64,000 nt of DNA from Allorhizobium paknamense (GTDB lineage Bacteria; Pseudomonadota; Alphaproteobacteria; Rhizobiales; Rhizobiaceae), in contig NZ_JAUSWH010000005.1 in assembly GCF_030815125.1 (NCBI RefSeq), forward strand, positions 124,001-188,000, read 5' to 3'. A program made the translations under genes and the position numbers. The notes under the pieces were generated by a model. The model saw nothing but the letters and a program-made list of their open reading frames with translations. It was not told where the DNA came from and made no database searches. Numbering within the stretch: the stretch's first letter is position 1; each line of letters opens with the position of its first letter. Of this stretch, positions 17,656-27,189 are shown piece after piece.

Positions 17656-19011
17656 ATGACCGAGAGAACAGCCTTGCCGACAGTCAGCCCCTGGCGCCCC
17701 TACGCCGTGCTGATCATGCTCTTTCTGTTTCAGACTCTGAACTTTTTCGACAAGCTGGTCTTCGGTCTTTCCGCCGTGCCGATCATGCGGGATCTGAGCC
17801 TCACCCCGCAGCAATTCGGCCTGATCGGCAGCAGTTTCTTTCTGCTGTTTTCCCTGTCCGGGGTGCTGGTCGGCCTGTTCGTCATTGGCCGTGTGCCGGT
17901 GAAGTGGATCCTGGTGGTCCTTGCCCTTATCTGGTCGCTCACGCAGATCCCGATTTACTTCACCAGTTCCGTGACGGTGCTGGTGCTCTGCCGCATTCTT
18001 CTGGGGCTTGGCGAGGGGCCGGGCCTGCCGACGGCGCTGCATGCCTGCCACAACTGGTTCAGCCCGGAAAAGCGCAGCGTGCCCAATGCCATCGTCTTGC
18101 AGGGCATCAGCGTTGGCCTGCTCGCTGGCGGCCCGATCCTCACCTATGTGATCATTCAGTATGGCTGGCGGTCGGGCTTCCTGTTCTGCGGCCTTATCGG
18201 TCTGGTCTGGATCCTCGCCTGGCTGCTGGTGGGCGGCGAAGGCCCCTATGCCGGCCATGACGACAAGGTCAATACGGACAATGTCCGTGCAGAAAAGGCC
18301 AGCGCACCGATGGAAGACAAGCCGGTTCCGGCCCGCAGCCTCTGGCTCGATCCGACGGTGATCGGCGTGATCATCATGTCCACCATGTCCTATTATATCG
18401 TCGGCATGTCGGCCACCTGGCTGCCGCCCTTCCTGCAGCAGGGACTTGGCTATTCGCAGGGCCAAACCGGCTCGATCATCTCGGCCATCTATGTTTTCCA
18501 GTCGCCGCTGCTCATTCTCGGCTCCTGGGTTGCCCAGCGCATGTTGCGCAATGGCGCAAGCAAGCGTGCCGCTCTCGGCAACGCCTCCGGTTGGGCGCTG
18601 CTGGTGGCGGGCGTGGCCCTCATCGCGTCGGTGTATGTCAGCGGTCCGCTGCAACTGGCCTCAGTTGCCATTGCCTTTGCCGCGCCCAGCCTGACAACGA
18701 TTTACGGTCCCATCACGCTGGGCGCTATCGCGCCTGCGGTGCAGCGCGGCCGCCTGATCGTCGTCATCTATTCCGCCAATGCCGCGTCCGCCCTCGTTTC
18801 CAATGCCATTACCGGCTCCATCGTGCAGGCAGCCGGGCCAGATCATGCCGCGACCGGCTATGCCAATGCGATGCTGTTTACCGCCGCCATCCTGATTATC
18901 GGCGCCATCTCGGCCTTCGCGCTGATCTTCCCGGACCGCACCATCCAGCGCTTTGCCGGGCTGCACACCGGCAGTTTTCCTGGAAATGCACGAGAACCCC
19001 GGCGGGCATAA
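17656..19011 (+). CDS. MFS transporter (anion:cation symporter type)
   Basis: A 451-residue protein with about 12 membrane segments. The start at 17656 is preceded by CGGGAGGA. The NFFDKLVFGLS segment in helix 1 and the loop LGLGEGPGLPTALHACHNWF are hallmarks of the ACS family, which imports organic anions including aromatic acids. Its place in the operon makes it the likely importer of the substrate degraded by the flanking enzymes. Confidence 0.88.
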   Translation: MTERTALPTVSPWRPYAVLIMLFLFQTLNFFDKLVFGLSAVPIMRDLSLTPQQFGLIGSSFFLLFSLSGVLVGLFVIGRVPVKWILVVLALIWSLTQIPIYFTSSVTVLVLCRILLGLGEGPGLPTALHACHNWFSPEKRSVPNAIVLQGISVGLLAGGPILTYVIIQYGWRSGFLFCGLIGLVWILAWLLVGGEGPYAGHDDKVNTDNVRAEKASAPMEDKPVPARSLWLDPTVIGVIIMSTMSYYIVGMSATWLPPFLQQGLGYSQGQTGSIISAIYVFQSPLLILGSWVAQRMLRNGASKRAALGNASGWALLVAGVALIASVYVSGPLQLASVAIAFAAPSLTTIYGPITLGAIAPAVQRGRLIVVIYSANAASALVSNAITGSIVQAAGPDHAATGYANAMLFTAAILIIGAISAFALIFPDRTIQRFAGLHTGSFPGNAREPRRA

Positions 19012-19045
19012 CCGCTCGCCCTTCCAACCCGACAGGAGTACACCC

Positions 19046-19891
19046 ATGAGACTTTCAACCGTCAGCCTTGCCGGACGCCCCACCTGGGGCGTCGTTGAGG
19101 GCGATCTCTTCCTGGATACAGGCGCGGTGCTGGCGTCCCGTTATCCAGACCTGAAGGCGGCGGTTGCCGCCGGTTTCGATGGCGTGGCCGAGGCCTGCAA
19201 AACGGCAGCCTCGACGCCCATTGCCGAGGTGGAATGGCTGCCTGTCCTTCCGAACCCCGACAAGATCCTCTGCATCGGCCTGAACTACGAAATGCACCGC
19301 AAGGAAACAGGGCGCGCCGAGGTCGAGCATCCGACCATCTTTGCCCGATATGCCAATACGCAGACCGGCCATCTCAAGCCCATCATCCGCCCGAATGTCT
19401 CCACGGAACTGGACTATGAAGGCGAACTGGCGGTGATCATCGGCAAGCCGGGCCGCCATATCTCTCGCGAAGACGCGATGAGCCATGTCGCGGGCTATGC
19501 CTGCTACAATGACGGCAGCATCCGGGATTTCCAGCGCCACACCCACCAGTTTACCCCGGGCAAGAATTTCATGGATACCGGCGCTTTCGGTCCCTGGATG
19601 ATGACCCCGGACGAACTTGGCCCCCTCGATGACCTAAGGCTGCAAACCCGTCTCAACGGGGTGGTGGTGCAGGATGCGACCTTCAGCCAGATGATTTTCG
19701 ATATCGCCCGGCAGATCGAATATTGCTCCACCTTTACGCGGCTGGAAGCCGGTGATGTCATCGTCAGCGGCACGCCGGGGGGCGTCGGCGCCAAGCGTAC
19801 GCCGCCGCTCTGGATGAAACCGGGTGATATTGTCGAGGTTGAGATCGACAAGCTCGGCATTCTGCGCAATCCGATCGCCCAGGAAGGCTGA
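19046..19891 (+). CDS. Fumarylacetoacetate hydrolase family protein
   Basis: A 281-residue FAH-fold enzyme. The core ILCIGLNYEMHRKETGR, the metal ligands in LDYEGELAVIIG, the Asp of AGYACYNDGSIRDFQ and the ending VIVSGTPGGVG are all present. It would hydrolyse or decarboxylate the ring-fission product (as 2-keto-4-pentenoate hydratase or acylpyruvase relatives do). ACAGGAG precedes the ATG. It is the last gene of the operon, followed by a terminator. Confidence 0.9.
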   Translation: MRLSTVSLAGRPTWGVVEGDLFLDTGAVLASRYPDLKAAVAAGFDGVAEACKTAASTPIAEVEWLPVLPNPDKILCIGLNYEMHRKETGRAEVEHPTIFARYANTQTGHLKPIIRPNVSTELDYEGELAVIIGKPGRHISREDAMSHVAGYACYNDGSIRDFQRHTHQFTPGKNFMDTGAFGPWMMTPDELGPLDDLRLQTRLNGVVVQDATFSQMIFDIARQIEYCSTFTRLEAGDVIVSGTPGGVGAKRTPPLWMKPGDIVEVEIDKLGILRNPIAQEG

Positions 19892-19903
19892 TCTTGCAGA
19901 AAA

Positions 19904-19944
19904 AGCGTTTCAGCCTTCAACGCAAAGGCTGAAACGCTCTTTTT
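19904..19944. terminator. Rho-independent terminator between two catabolic operons
   Basis: A perfect 14-bp stem (19904-19917 with 19925-19938, loop 7) is preceded by AAAA and followed by six T. It separates the rightward operon ending at 19891 from the leftward operon ending at 19970 and can act in both directions. Confidence 0.9.
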
Positions 19945-19969
19945 TGCATTTTCGGACGGAAAACCTGAT

Positions 19970-20749
19970 CTAATTGAAAATAGCAATGGCGCGGCACCAG
20001 CCTGCGGAACCGCCTTTGATTTTGACCGGCAGACAGGAGACGGTGAAGCCGGACGGGGGTAGTTCTGCCAGCCGCGTCAGCTTCTCCATGTGCAGGAAGA
20101 TCCCTTCGCGGGCAGCCTTGTGTCCTTCCCAGATCAGCATGGCATCGCCGGTTTCGGCAAAGCGCTTTGCGGTTACGGGGAAGGGGGCATCCCAGGACCA
20201 GGCATCGGTGCCGGCAATGTGAACGCCCTGAGCCATCAGCCAATGGGTTGCCTCGCGGCCGATGCCGCAGCCACGGCCCAGATAGTCCGGCCGGCCATAG
20301 GCTTCCCCGGCAGCGGTATTGATCAGAACGATGTCGTAGGGCTGAAGGGTGTGGCCCGTGGCCTTCACAGCCGCCTCCACCTCCGCTGCCGTTGCCACAT
20401 GCCCATCCGGCAGATGGCGCAGGTCCAGCTTGACGCCGGGCCGGATGCACCAGTCCAGCGGCACCTCATCGATGGTCCAGGCCCGTTCACCGCCATTCAT
20501 GGTCGAGGCGAAATGCCAGGGCGCATCGAGATGCGTTCCGGCATGCGCCGTCAGTTGCAATTGCTCCACCGCCCAGCCTTCGCCGCCCGGCACCTTGGCA
20601 ATGTCGAGACCGGGGAAGAAGCGCAGAACCTCTTCCGTGCCCTCCTGATGGCTGGTGTAGCTGATGCGCGGCCCAAGGCCCGGCGGATCTGCTGGCACGT
20701 CGTTTTCGATGGCGACGGACAAGTCGATGATCTTCAATGCTTTCTCCAT
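19970..20749 (-). CDS. Cyclase family protein (kynurenine-formamidase fold)
   Basis: A 259-residue protein with the family signature HAGTHLDAPWHF (H-x-G-T-H-x-D-x-P-x-H, Zn/Mn binding) near residue 71. Members hydrolyse N-formylkynurenine, isatin or related cyclic amides. The start MEKALKIIDLSVAIENDVPA fits the family, although no strong ribosome site is visible, so coupling to the upstream FAH gene (64 bases away) is possible. It is the last gene of the leftward operon. Confidence 0.85.
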   Translation of the reverse strand: MEKALKIIDLSVAIENDVPADPPGLGPRISYTSHQEGTEEVLRFFPGLDIAKVPGGEGWAVEQLQLTAHAGTHLDAPWHFASTMNGGERAWTIDEVPLDWCIRPGVKLDLRHLPDGHVATAAEVEAAVKATGHTLQPYDIVLINTAAGEAYGRPDYLGRGCGIGREATHWLMAQGVHIAGTDAWSWDAPFPVTAKRFAETGDAMLIWEGHKAAREGIFLHMEKLTRLAELPPSGFTVSCLPVKIKGGSAGWCRAIAIFN

Positions 20750-20813
20750 AATCAGTAATGCACCCTGGTGCCGGGTCCGGTGGCGTGTGCCTGCGCGATT
20801 CTTGGACGGACTG

Positions 20814-21791
20814 TCAGGCCTTGACCACGGCCTGATCGATGCTGCCGAAAGGGGTTGTCCCATCGGGCAGGCGGGCTTCCATGCGCACCCGGTCGCCCCA
20901 GTGCAGGAAAGGGGTGCGCGGTGCACCTTCATCCAGAATTTCAATGACCCGGATTTCCGCAATACAGGAAGAGCCTGCGGCCCGATCCGCGTTGGAAACG
21001 GTGCCGGAGCCAAGGATGGTTCCCGCAGAAAGGCGACGGGTATGGGCGCCATGAGCGATCAGTTGCGCAAAGGAAAAATGCATCTCGTTTCCATGGGCAC
21101 GGCCCACCTCGCGACCGTTGATGCTGACATGCAGCCGCAGTCCGACGCGGCCATTCGCCCAATGGGGGCCAAGCTCGTCCGGCGTGATGGCCACGGGGGC
21201 AAAGGCCGTTGACGGCTTTGCCTGCAGGAAGCCGAAACCGGCCCGCATCTCGCGGGGGCCGAAGGCGCGCAGCGACCAGTCATTGATCTGCACGAGAAGG
21301 CGGACATGGGTGAGCGCCTCGTCTACCGTCGTGCCCATCGGCACTTCGGAAAGAACGATGCCGAACTCTCCTTCCATGTCGATCTGCATGGCCTCGTCCG
21401 GAAACGCGACATCGGCCAGCGGACCGCGAAAATCATCGCTAGCGCCCTGATAGATCAGCGGTACGGTCTCGAAATCCGGATTGGGCTCTATGTTGAAGGC
21501 CTTGTCCATCAGCCGCCCGTGGTTGAGAAAGGCCGATGCGTCCAGCCATTGCGGCGCGCGCGGCAGCGGCGCCAGGCAGCGCTCGGGCTCGAACCGGGTG
21601 GCAAAGGGCTCGTCACCGGCGTTCAGACGATCATAAAGCACTTGTAGACGGGACGCGACCGCATCCCACTGTTCGACAGCCTCGATCAGACTGGTAGCGA
21701 TGCCGGTGGCGGGGACGGCGGATTTCAGATCTCGCGAGACGATCCACAATTGACCGTCCCGGCTTCCGTCATGGTAACTGGCAAATTTCAT
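20814..21791 (-). CDS. Fumarylacetoacetate hydrolase family protein
   Basis: A 325-residue protein of the FAH family, a longer subtype (FAH proper-like, MKFASYHDGSRDGQLWIVSR start). Metal ligands appear in IDMEGEFGIVL, and the QINDWSLRAFGPREM and ILGSGTVSNAD segments form the active site. It is likely to hydrolyse the product of ring cleavage made by the VOC enzyme of the same operon. Confidence 0.88.
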   Translation of the reverse strand: MKFASYHDGSRDGQLWIVSRDLKSAVPATGIATSLIEAVEQWDAVASRLQVLYDRLNAGDEPFATRFEPERCLAPLPRAPQWLDASAFLNHGRLMDKAFNIEPNPDFETVPLIYQGASDDFRGPLADVAFPDEAMQIDMEGEFGIVLSEVPMGTTVDEALTHVRLLVQINDWSLRAFGPREMRAGFGFLQAKPSTAFAPVAITPDELGPHWANGRVGLRLHVSINGREVGRAHGNEMHFSFAQLIAHGAHTRRLSAGTILGSGTVSNADRAAGSSCIAEIRVIEILDEGAPRTPFLHWGDRVRMEARLPDGTTPFGSIDQAVVKA

Positions 21792-21901
21792 GGTTTCCTC
21801 ATGGTCTACCGAAGCGGGTCCGCTTCGGGAAAGGACGTGAAACAGGCATTGAAGATGACGGCTGGATGGCCAGCCGTTTTTCGATGGTTTAGTGCTGTCG
21901 C

Positions 21902-23050
21902 TCAGGATGCCAGCGATGGCGTGAAAGCCGTGCTTTCCGCTTTCGCCTTGGTGAAAAAGCCGATGGAGACGATGCTGACCGCAACTGCCGTTGCGCCGAG
22001 TGCCGCGAAGCCGAAATTCTGGCCGAGCGCGCCGCCGATGATCGGGGCGAGAGCCGCACCCACCATCAGCATGGCCGGGGTGGCGGCAGCGGCGCGGCCC
22101 GTTGGATCGAGTTTTGCCAGAAGGCCGAAGACGAAGGTGTGGGTGAAGATCTGCACGGCCACGAACACAGCCGCTGCCGGTGCCCAGAGCGGAAAGACCG
22201 TGGCCGAGGTGACGATCACGGCAAGCACCGCCTGGATTCCCGGGCCTATCTGCGCCATCAGCGGCGCCGATACACGCGTCTGCAGAAAGGTCGCCAGCGG
22301 AGCGGGCACCAGAAAGTTTACAAAGCCAAGGGCAATCAGCACGGCCAGCACATTGGAGGGTTCAAAACCGCGCGCCTTGCCGATGACTTCCACAAAGGAA
22401 AACACCATGGATTGATTGAAGGTCATGATGCTGATGCCGAAAATCGTGTACCAGGTGGCCCGGCTGAAAGGCGTGCGTGCATGTTCCACCTGCCGTGGCG
22501 GATTGCGGAACAACAGCGCCGAACTGATGGCCGCAATCGCCATGACGCCTGCAAACACCTGGAAGAGAACCGGGCCGCCCCGCAGGATCAGCAATTGCGG
22601 AATGGCTGCCAGCAGCACGATGCCGAAAAGACCGAGCGCCATGCCGGCGGCGGCAAACAGCCGGTGCGGATTGGCGGCATGCCCCATGGTGCCATGGACC
22701 ATGGAGAGAGCGATGCCCACGGAGATACCGGCGACGAGATGAAGCAGCGACAGCATCGTCAGGCTGGTCTGGGTGGAGGCGGCGAGAAATGTTGCCGATG
22801 CGACAGCAAAGCCCAGAACAGCCAGCGCCTTTTGATTGAGCCGCGCAAAGAGCGGTGCGGCAAAGGCGCTGGCTGCGACAGCCCCCAGCAGGAAAAGGGT
22901 GGCCATCATGCCCGCCTGTTGCGGGCTGAAGCCGAACCGCTCCACCAGCGCACCCACCCAGACCGGTAGCGCCACCAGATCGAGCATGCCCGCACAATGG
23001 GCTATGACCAATGCCGCAGCCCCCGTCATATGAAATTCCTTGGCTGACAT
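21902..23050 (-). CDS. MFS transporter
   Basis: A 382-residue protein with about 12 membrane helices. The start at 23050 has GGAGGAG nearby. It is a clear paralogue of the MFS protein at 1760-2950 and is placed in the leftward aromatic operon between the flavin monooxygenase and FAH genes. Probable importer of the operon's substrate. Confidence 0.87.
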   Translation of the reverse strand: MSAKEFHMTGAAALVIAHCAGMLDLVALPVWVGALVERFGFSPQQAGMMATLFLLGAVAASAFAAPLFARLNQKALAVLGFAVASATFLAASTQTSLTMLSLLHLVAGISVGIALSMVHGTMGHAANPHRLFAAAGMALGLFGIVLLAAIPQLLILRGGPVLFQVFAGVMAIAAISSALLFRNPPRQVEHARTPFSRATWYTIFGISIMTFNQSMVFSFVEVIGKARGFEPSNVLAVLIALGFVNFLVPAPLATFLQTRVSAPLMAQIGPGIQAVLAVIVTSATVFPLWAPAAAVFVAVQIFTHTFVFGLLAKLDPTGRAAAATPAMLMVGAALAPIIGGALGQNFGFAALGATAVAVSIVSIGFFTKAKAESTAFTPSLAS

Positions 23051-23123
23051 CTCCGCTTCTCCTCCATGAAAGTCATCGGACAGGTGCAGCACTCCTCTGC
23101 TGCCATGCCCTTGCCAGTGCCGT

Positions 23124-23170
23124 GAAACCGTTACTGAAAATGGTTTCCACTTTTCCTGCAAATGCTCTAG
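23124..23170. repeat. Dispersed intergenic palindromic repeat
   Basis: Read on the minus strand it starts TAGAGCATTTGCAGGAAAAG and continues GTGGAAACC-ATTTTC, as in the copies at 46229 and 25759. Its first TAG is the stop codon of the flavin monooxygenase gene ending at 23167. Confidence 0.7.
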
Positions 23171-24297
23171 ATCGCCTCCGTCAGCGTCTTCATCGATGTC
23201 CGCATGATTGCAGCATGTTCTTCGCGGCTGCCGTCGTGGATCTCGATATCCGCCAGCCGTCCGGAATTTTCCACCACCATGCGGCAGCGCTCCCAGCGCC
23301 GGCTCTCGAAGGCGTTGAGTGCCCCTTGCAGCGTTTCACCGTCTGCCAGTTCTTCCGCCAGCACCATGGCATCCTCGATGCCGATACAGGCGCCTGCCGC
23401 CAGATGCGGGGTGGTGGCATGCACAGCGTCACCAATGAGCACGACCGGCCCGCGCGACCAGGGGCGCGGCAGCAGCATCTGTTCCAGCGGACGGTAGATG
23501 ATCTGGTGCTGCTCCGAGAGTTCGCTGGCAATCCTGCGGATGATCGGCGATGAAAAGCGCATCAGCAGCTCGCGCAATGTCTCCACGAAGCTGTCCGGCG
23601 AAACGAAATCATTGGTGGGACGGTCTTCTGTCAGGAAGAGATAGGCCTGGCCCTTGCCGACGCCGTTCAGGCCCACTTTCAGCTTTGGGCCCATCCACAT
23701 GGTAATGGTGCCGATCTCTTCGGGAATGGGCAGTACGGCGCGCCAGACGGACTGGCCGATAAAGCGCGGCTTCGGCGCATCGGGAAATACCGTGGCCCGC
23801 ACCGCGGAGTAGAGCCCGTCCGCTCCGATCACCAGATCGTATCGTTTCTGGCTGCCGTCCGTGAAATGAACATCCACGCCGGTTTCGTCTACCTTCAGCT
23901 CGCTGAAGGTCGTGCCCAGCCGGACCGTTGTGGTGGAGGCTCTGACGGCATCCGAAAGGATGCGGGCCAGCGCCGGGCGCATGATGCCGCCACCGCCGGG
24001 AATGTTCGGCCCCGCCACGCGCGGTGTCGGTAGCGTCACGAGAACGGCATCGTTCGGCCCGCGAATATCGACGCCATCGCTGGCATAGCCCTCTTCCATA
24101 AAGCGGTCCAGGAGACCCAACTGGTCGATGACGCGCAGCGTCGAGCCGTGCAGGCTGATGCCCGCGCCATAGGAGCGCCACCCGGCATCCATTTCGACGA
24201 GATCGACCTCGAAGCCCTGCCGGGACAATTGCAACGCCGCTGTCATGCCTGAAAAGCCGCCGCCAACGATCAGGATGCTCTTTACCCCCGAATGCAT
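23167..24297 (-). CDS. FAD-dependent monooxygenase (salicylate hydroxylase-like)
   Basis: A 376-residue class A flavoprotein hydroxylase. It shows GxGxxG (ILIVGGGFSGMTAALQLS), DG (DLVIGADGLYSAVRATV) and GD (PVVLIGDAVHATTPHLAAGA) motifs. The length is that of the single-component salicylate/6-hydroxynicotinate 3-monooxygenase group. Its neighbours on the same strand are a Rieske protein (3 bases apart), a VOC dioxygenase and a hydrolase. Predicted ring hydroxylation before cleavage. The stop codon comes from a dispersed repeat. Confidence 0.9.
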   Translation of the reverse strand: MHSGVKSILIVGGGFSGMTAALQLSRQGFEVDLVEMDAGWRSYGAGISLHGSTLRVIDQLGLLDRFMEEGYASDGVDIRGPNDAVLVTLPTPRVAGPNIPGGGGIMRPALARILSDAVRASTTTVRLGTTFSELKVDETGVDVHFTDGSQKRYDLVIGADGLYSAVRATVFPDAPKPRFIGQSVWRAVLPIPEEIGTITMWMGPKLKVGLNGVGKGQAYLFLTEDRPTNDFVSPDSFVETLRELLMRFSSPIIRRIASELSEQHQIIYRPLEQMLLPRPWSRGPVVLIGDAVHATTPHLAAGACIGIEDAMVLAEELADGETLQGALNAFESRRWERCRMVVENSGRLADIEIHDGSREEHAAIMRTSMKTLTEAI

Positions 24298-24300
24298 ATG

Positions 24301-24729
24301 TTATTCCTCCCTTGCGGCATGAACGACGAAGATCTGGCCGTCATCGTCCATGGTGATAGTGACAGGTGTCAGTGATTGCCCGAGGCACGGGCCGAGAACA
24401 CATTCCCCTGTTGCCATATCGAACAGGGCGTGATGGGAATGGCAGGTGAGATGGGTCTTCTCGCCATTCAGATAGGCGTCGGTCTTCCAGGCCATGGGCG
24501 TGCCTGTGCTGTAGTGCGGGCAGGCGTCGAGCCAGGCGTGCAGCATGCCATCCCGCCGGACCAGGATGATCTTGCGCCGTCCGCCGTCGATGGGGCCGAA
24601 GCCTTTGGCTTCGCCCTCGCCGATATCGAGGGTATGGCAGAGCAGGGTCCGGCCCTGCATCTGCGGCTGAGGCGGGGATGGCGCCCTGCCCTTGGAATCC
24701 GACGATATTTCCGCTGACGATTGCGTCAT
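24301..24729 (-). CDS. Rieske [2Fe-2S] ferredoxin-like protein
   Basis: A 142-residue protein with one Rieske cluster: the first C-x-H in LDACPHYSTG and the second C-x-x-H in LTCHSHHALF, separated by about 20 residues, ending GECVLGPC. GGGAGGAGG lies before the ATG. No catalytic oxygenase domain is attached, so it works as an electron carrier or as a small subunit. Gene order puts it immediately before the flavin monooxygenase, an unusual partnership. Confidence 0.88.
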   Translation of the reverse strand: MTQSSAEISSDSKGRAPSPPQPQMQGRTLLCHTLDIGEGEAKGFGPIDGGRRKIILVRRDGMLHAWLDACPHYSTGTPMAWKTDAYLNGEKTHLTCHSHHALFDMATGECVLGPCLGQSLTPVTITMDDDGQIFVVHAAREE

Positions 24730-24773
24730 GGCCGTACCTCCTCCCGCACCCCACTCGCTGTGTTTCTTGTGAT

Positions 24774-25721
24774 TCAGCCCTTGGCGCCGGGCGGGGGGCC
24801 GCCACCGGGAGCCCATTTTTCCCGCATTTCAAAGAGAACGATCTGCGAGGCTTCCGCGCCGTTGGGGGCCTCCCGCGCCACCCAGTTATCGTCGTGCTTG
24901 TCCATGTCAGCGTCATATTCGACATGACAGCCAAGTGGGCTGTTGAAGTACCAGAACCAGTTGGAACCGAATTTGTGACGGCCAGGACCCCAGAAGCTCT
25001 GATAGCCCTTCTTTACAAAACGGGTGCCTGCCACCATCAGCTCGGTCGGGCCGCCCATGTGGAAGGCAAGATGTTCGCAACCCTTCATGTAATCCGGCGT
25101 GCGGATGAAGAAGAGCGTATGGTGATCGTCATTGGCCTTGGGCCGCAGGAAGGGACCGGCGCCCGTCAGGATATCGGTGATCACGAAGCCTAGCCGGTCG
25201 CAGTAGAACTTCGTGGCGATCTCGATATCGGGCACGAAAAGCACGACGTGGCTCAGCGTGCGCGGCAGGGCCGGCATCTCCTCCCAGACGCCGATTTCAT
25301 TCGGCTTGCGCTGGGCCGGTGCACCGGGTGCGTTGATCTTTTCGGCAGGCATATCGAGCACGCGGCGGATCGACACCTGGAACTTCAACTCGAAGCCGTG
25401 ATCGTCCTTGACCTCGATGGAGCCATCGGAAAGCCGCGTGACGCGGCGATCCTTGGAGAGTTCCGCCTCGATGGCGTCGAGATCTTGCCTGGCGCGCACG
25501 CCATAGACCTGCTGGCGCAGCATATTGGCGGTGGGCAGGGGCGGCGGCAGCGAAGGGTCGGATTTGTGGCGGACAATCACGCCCGTGCCGTCCAAAGTCT
25601 CGAACAGGCCACCCTTGTCGGTCACGTCCACCGGCTTCAGGCCGAAGGCGGTGAGATATTCGCAACAGCCTGCAACGTCGTCCACGCCGAAAACCAGATA
25701 ATCCGGGCCGATAATGTTCAT
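24774..25721 (-). CDS. VOC-family extradiol dioxygenase
   Basis: A 315-residue two-module VOC protein. In the C-terminal module the metal ligands are His in LSHVVLFV, His in CEHLAFHMGG and Glu in CHVEYDADMD, matching type I extradiol dioxygenases. AGGAGT precedes the ATG. The Gly/Pro-rich end (APGGGPPPGAKG) is not conserved in the family. It should open the ring of the dihydroxy compound made by the monooxygenase. Confidence 0.85.
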   Translation of the reverse strand: MNIIGPDYLVFGVDDVAGCCEYLTAFGLKPVDVTDKGGLFETLDGTGVIVRHKSDPSLPPPLPTANMLRQQVYGVRARQDLDAIEAELSKDRRVTRLSDGSIEVKDDHGFELKFQVSIRRVLDMPAEKINAPGAPAQRKPNEIGVWEEMPALPRTLSHVVLFVPDIEIATKFYCDRLGFVITDILTGAGPFLRPKANDDHHTLFFIRTPDYMKGCEHLAFHMGGPTELMVAGTRFVKKGYQSFWGPGRHKFGSNWFWYFNSPLGCHVEYDADMDKHDDNWVAREAPNGAEASQIVLFEMREKWAPGGGPPPGAKG

Positions 25722-25758
25722 GATGATGACACTCCTGAAATTAAAGATTTTCCCGACC

Positions 25759-25806
25759 GCGTGTTTCCAGGAAAAGTGGGAACCGGTTTTCCGTCCGGAA
25801 ACACGC
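25759..25806. repeat. Dispersed intergenic palindromic repeat, full copy
   Basis: Outer arms GCGTGTTTCC (25759-25768) and GGAAACACGC (25797-25806) are perfect complements. The inner GGGAACCGGTTTTCC is itself palindromic. This two-level hairpin lies between the hydrolase and dioxygenase genes of one operon. Confidence 0.8.
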
Positions 25807-25826
25807 AATCCATAAAGTGCTCTGGA

Positions 25827-26996
25827 TCAGCCTGTGGTCACTGCCGTTCGGCCACCCAGCACCTCGGCCACCCAGTCTGCGATATAGGCACCGGCATTGG
25901 CGGAATTGTCGAAGCTCGAATGCTGCACGCCACCGGTGCGTTCATCGAAGATTTTCAATTCACGCCGGGGGCTGTTGACCAGTTGATCATAGGTGGCATG
26001 GGCCCATTGCAGCGGGATCTGGCTGTCCTTTTCGCCATGGGTGACGAGGAAGGGAACGCGGATGCGATCGAGAATGCCGTGAAGATGAACCTTTTCGGCG
26101 ATCTCCATGAAGCTGTCGATATCCTTGGCGCCCCAGACCCATTGCACATGGCTCCAGTAATGCGGGACTGGAAAATTCCCCTCCCGGGCCAGCCGCTTCT
26201 TCTGCACGTCGCGCCAGTCGTGATTGGCGCCCCAGACGACGCCGCAGGCAAAGCGTGGCTCGAAGGCCACGGCGCGCGGACAGTAATATCCGCCAAGCGA
26301 AACGCCCTCCATGCCGATGCGTTTGGCATCCACCTCAGGCCGTGCTTCCAGCCAGTCCACTACACGGCTTGCCCAGTGCTCGCTATCGTAGCGGGCCGTC
26401 AGGCCCTGCAGGCGCAGGGCCTCGCCCGTGCCGGGCTGATCGACGATCAGCGAGGCCACGCCGCGCTGGGCCAGCCATGCCGGTAGGCCGACCAGGAATT
26501 TCATTTCCTTGGTGCTGTCGAGGCCGTTCACCTGCACCAGAAGCGGCTGTGGCCCTTCGACACCTTCGGCGGGCACGTAAAGGGCCGAGAGATGCGTGCC
26601 TTCATAGGGAATTTCAATGCGTCGGCAGGACGATCCGGTCAGGCGCAGGGATTTTTCGAAAGCCGCCAGAAAGCGCTGGTAAAGGGCAACCCGGCCTTCG
26701 GAACCGTGGGCCAGCAGGCGTTCTGCCGTCAGCATGTAATTGGCGGCACGCATCAGCTTGTCGCCTGCGGAAATCAGTCGGCCTTTGGCTTCGTCTTCAT
26801 CGGCAAGCGAGACCAGCTTGTCGGCCATCTTGATCCAGGTTTCGCGGAAGGCCTGCGTGCCGGCGGCATCGGGCGCCTTGGCCGCCTCCTGAAGCGGGGC
26901 GCACATTTCTTCGATCTCGCCCATCCGCGCGCCCATCTCGATGGACAGATTGACGGAAAGGTTCCAAACGTAATTGGTTGGAAAATACTTGAACAT
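25827..26996 (-). CDS. Alpha/beta hydrolase, 2,6-dihydropseudooxynicotine hydrolase-like
   Basis: A 389-residue protein with a long helical N-terminal cap (residues 1-130) before the alpha/beta core. The catalytic triad is visible: Ser in EGVSLGGYY, Asp in HGEKDSQIP and His in GGVQHSSFD. This arrangement matches 2,6-dihydroxypseudooxynicotine hydrolase and related C-C bond hydrolases of N-heterocycle or aromatic pathways. It is the first gene of the leftward operon and diverges from the LysR gene at 27190. Confidence 0.85.
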   Translation of the reverse strand: MFKYFPTNYVWNLSVNLSIEMGARMGEIEEMCAPLQEAAKAPDAAGTQAFRETWIKMADKLVSLADEDEAKGRLISAGDKLMRAANYMLTAERLLAHGSEGRVALYQRFLAAFEKSLRLTGSSCRRIEIPYEGTHLSALYVPAEGVEGPQPLLVQVNGLDSTKEMKFLVGLPAWLAQRGVASLIVDQPGTGEALRLQGLTARYDSEHWASRVVDWLEARPEVDAKRIGMEGVSLGGYYCPRAVAFEPRFACGVVWGANHDWRDVQKKRLAREGNFPVPHYWSHVQWVWGAKDIDSFMEIAEKVHLHGILDRIRVPFLVTHGEKDSQIPLQWAHATYDQLVNSPRRELKIFDERTGGVQHSSFDNSANAGAYIADWVAEVLGGRTAVTTG

Positions 26997-27189
26997 CCGG
27001 TCTCCTCGCAGTCGCCGCGCCGGACGCGAAATGGGTCCGGGCGTTGGTCAACAGGAGGCCTTCACCGAAAACAGCCTGACGGCAGCGGTGGCATCTCCTC
27101 CCGGCTCAAGACTTAGCGAAAATCAAACCGTTTACAAAATTGCTTTGATGAATGATTTGTATTGATCGGATGAATGGGGAGGAGCCCGC

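Noticed and set aside
16866..18260. Forward frame of 464 residues overlapping the monooxygenase and MFS genes
   Set aside because: It spans the boundary of two well-supported genes, has Arg/Cys-rich random sequence and no ribosome site.
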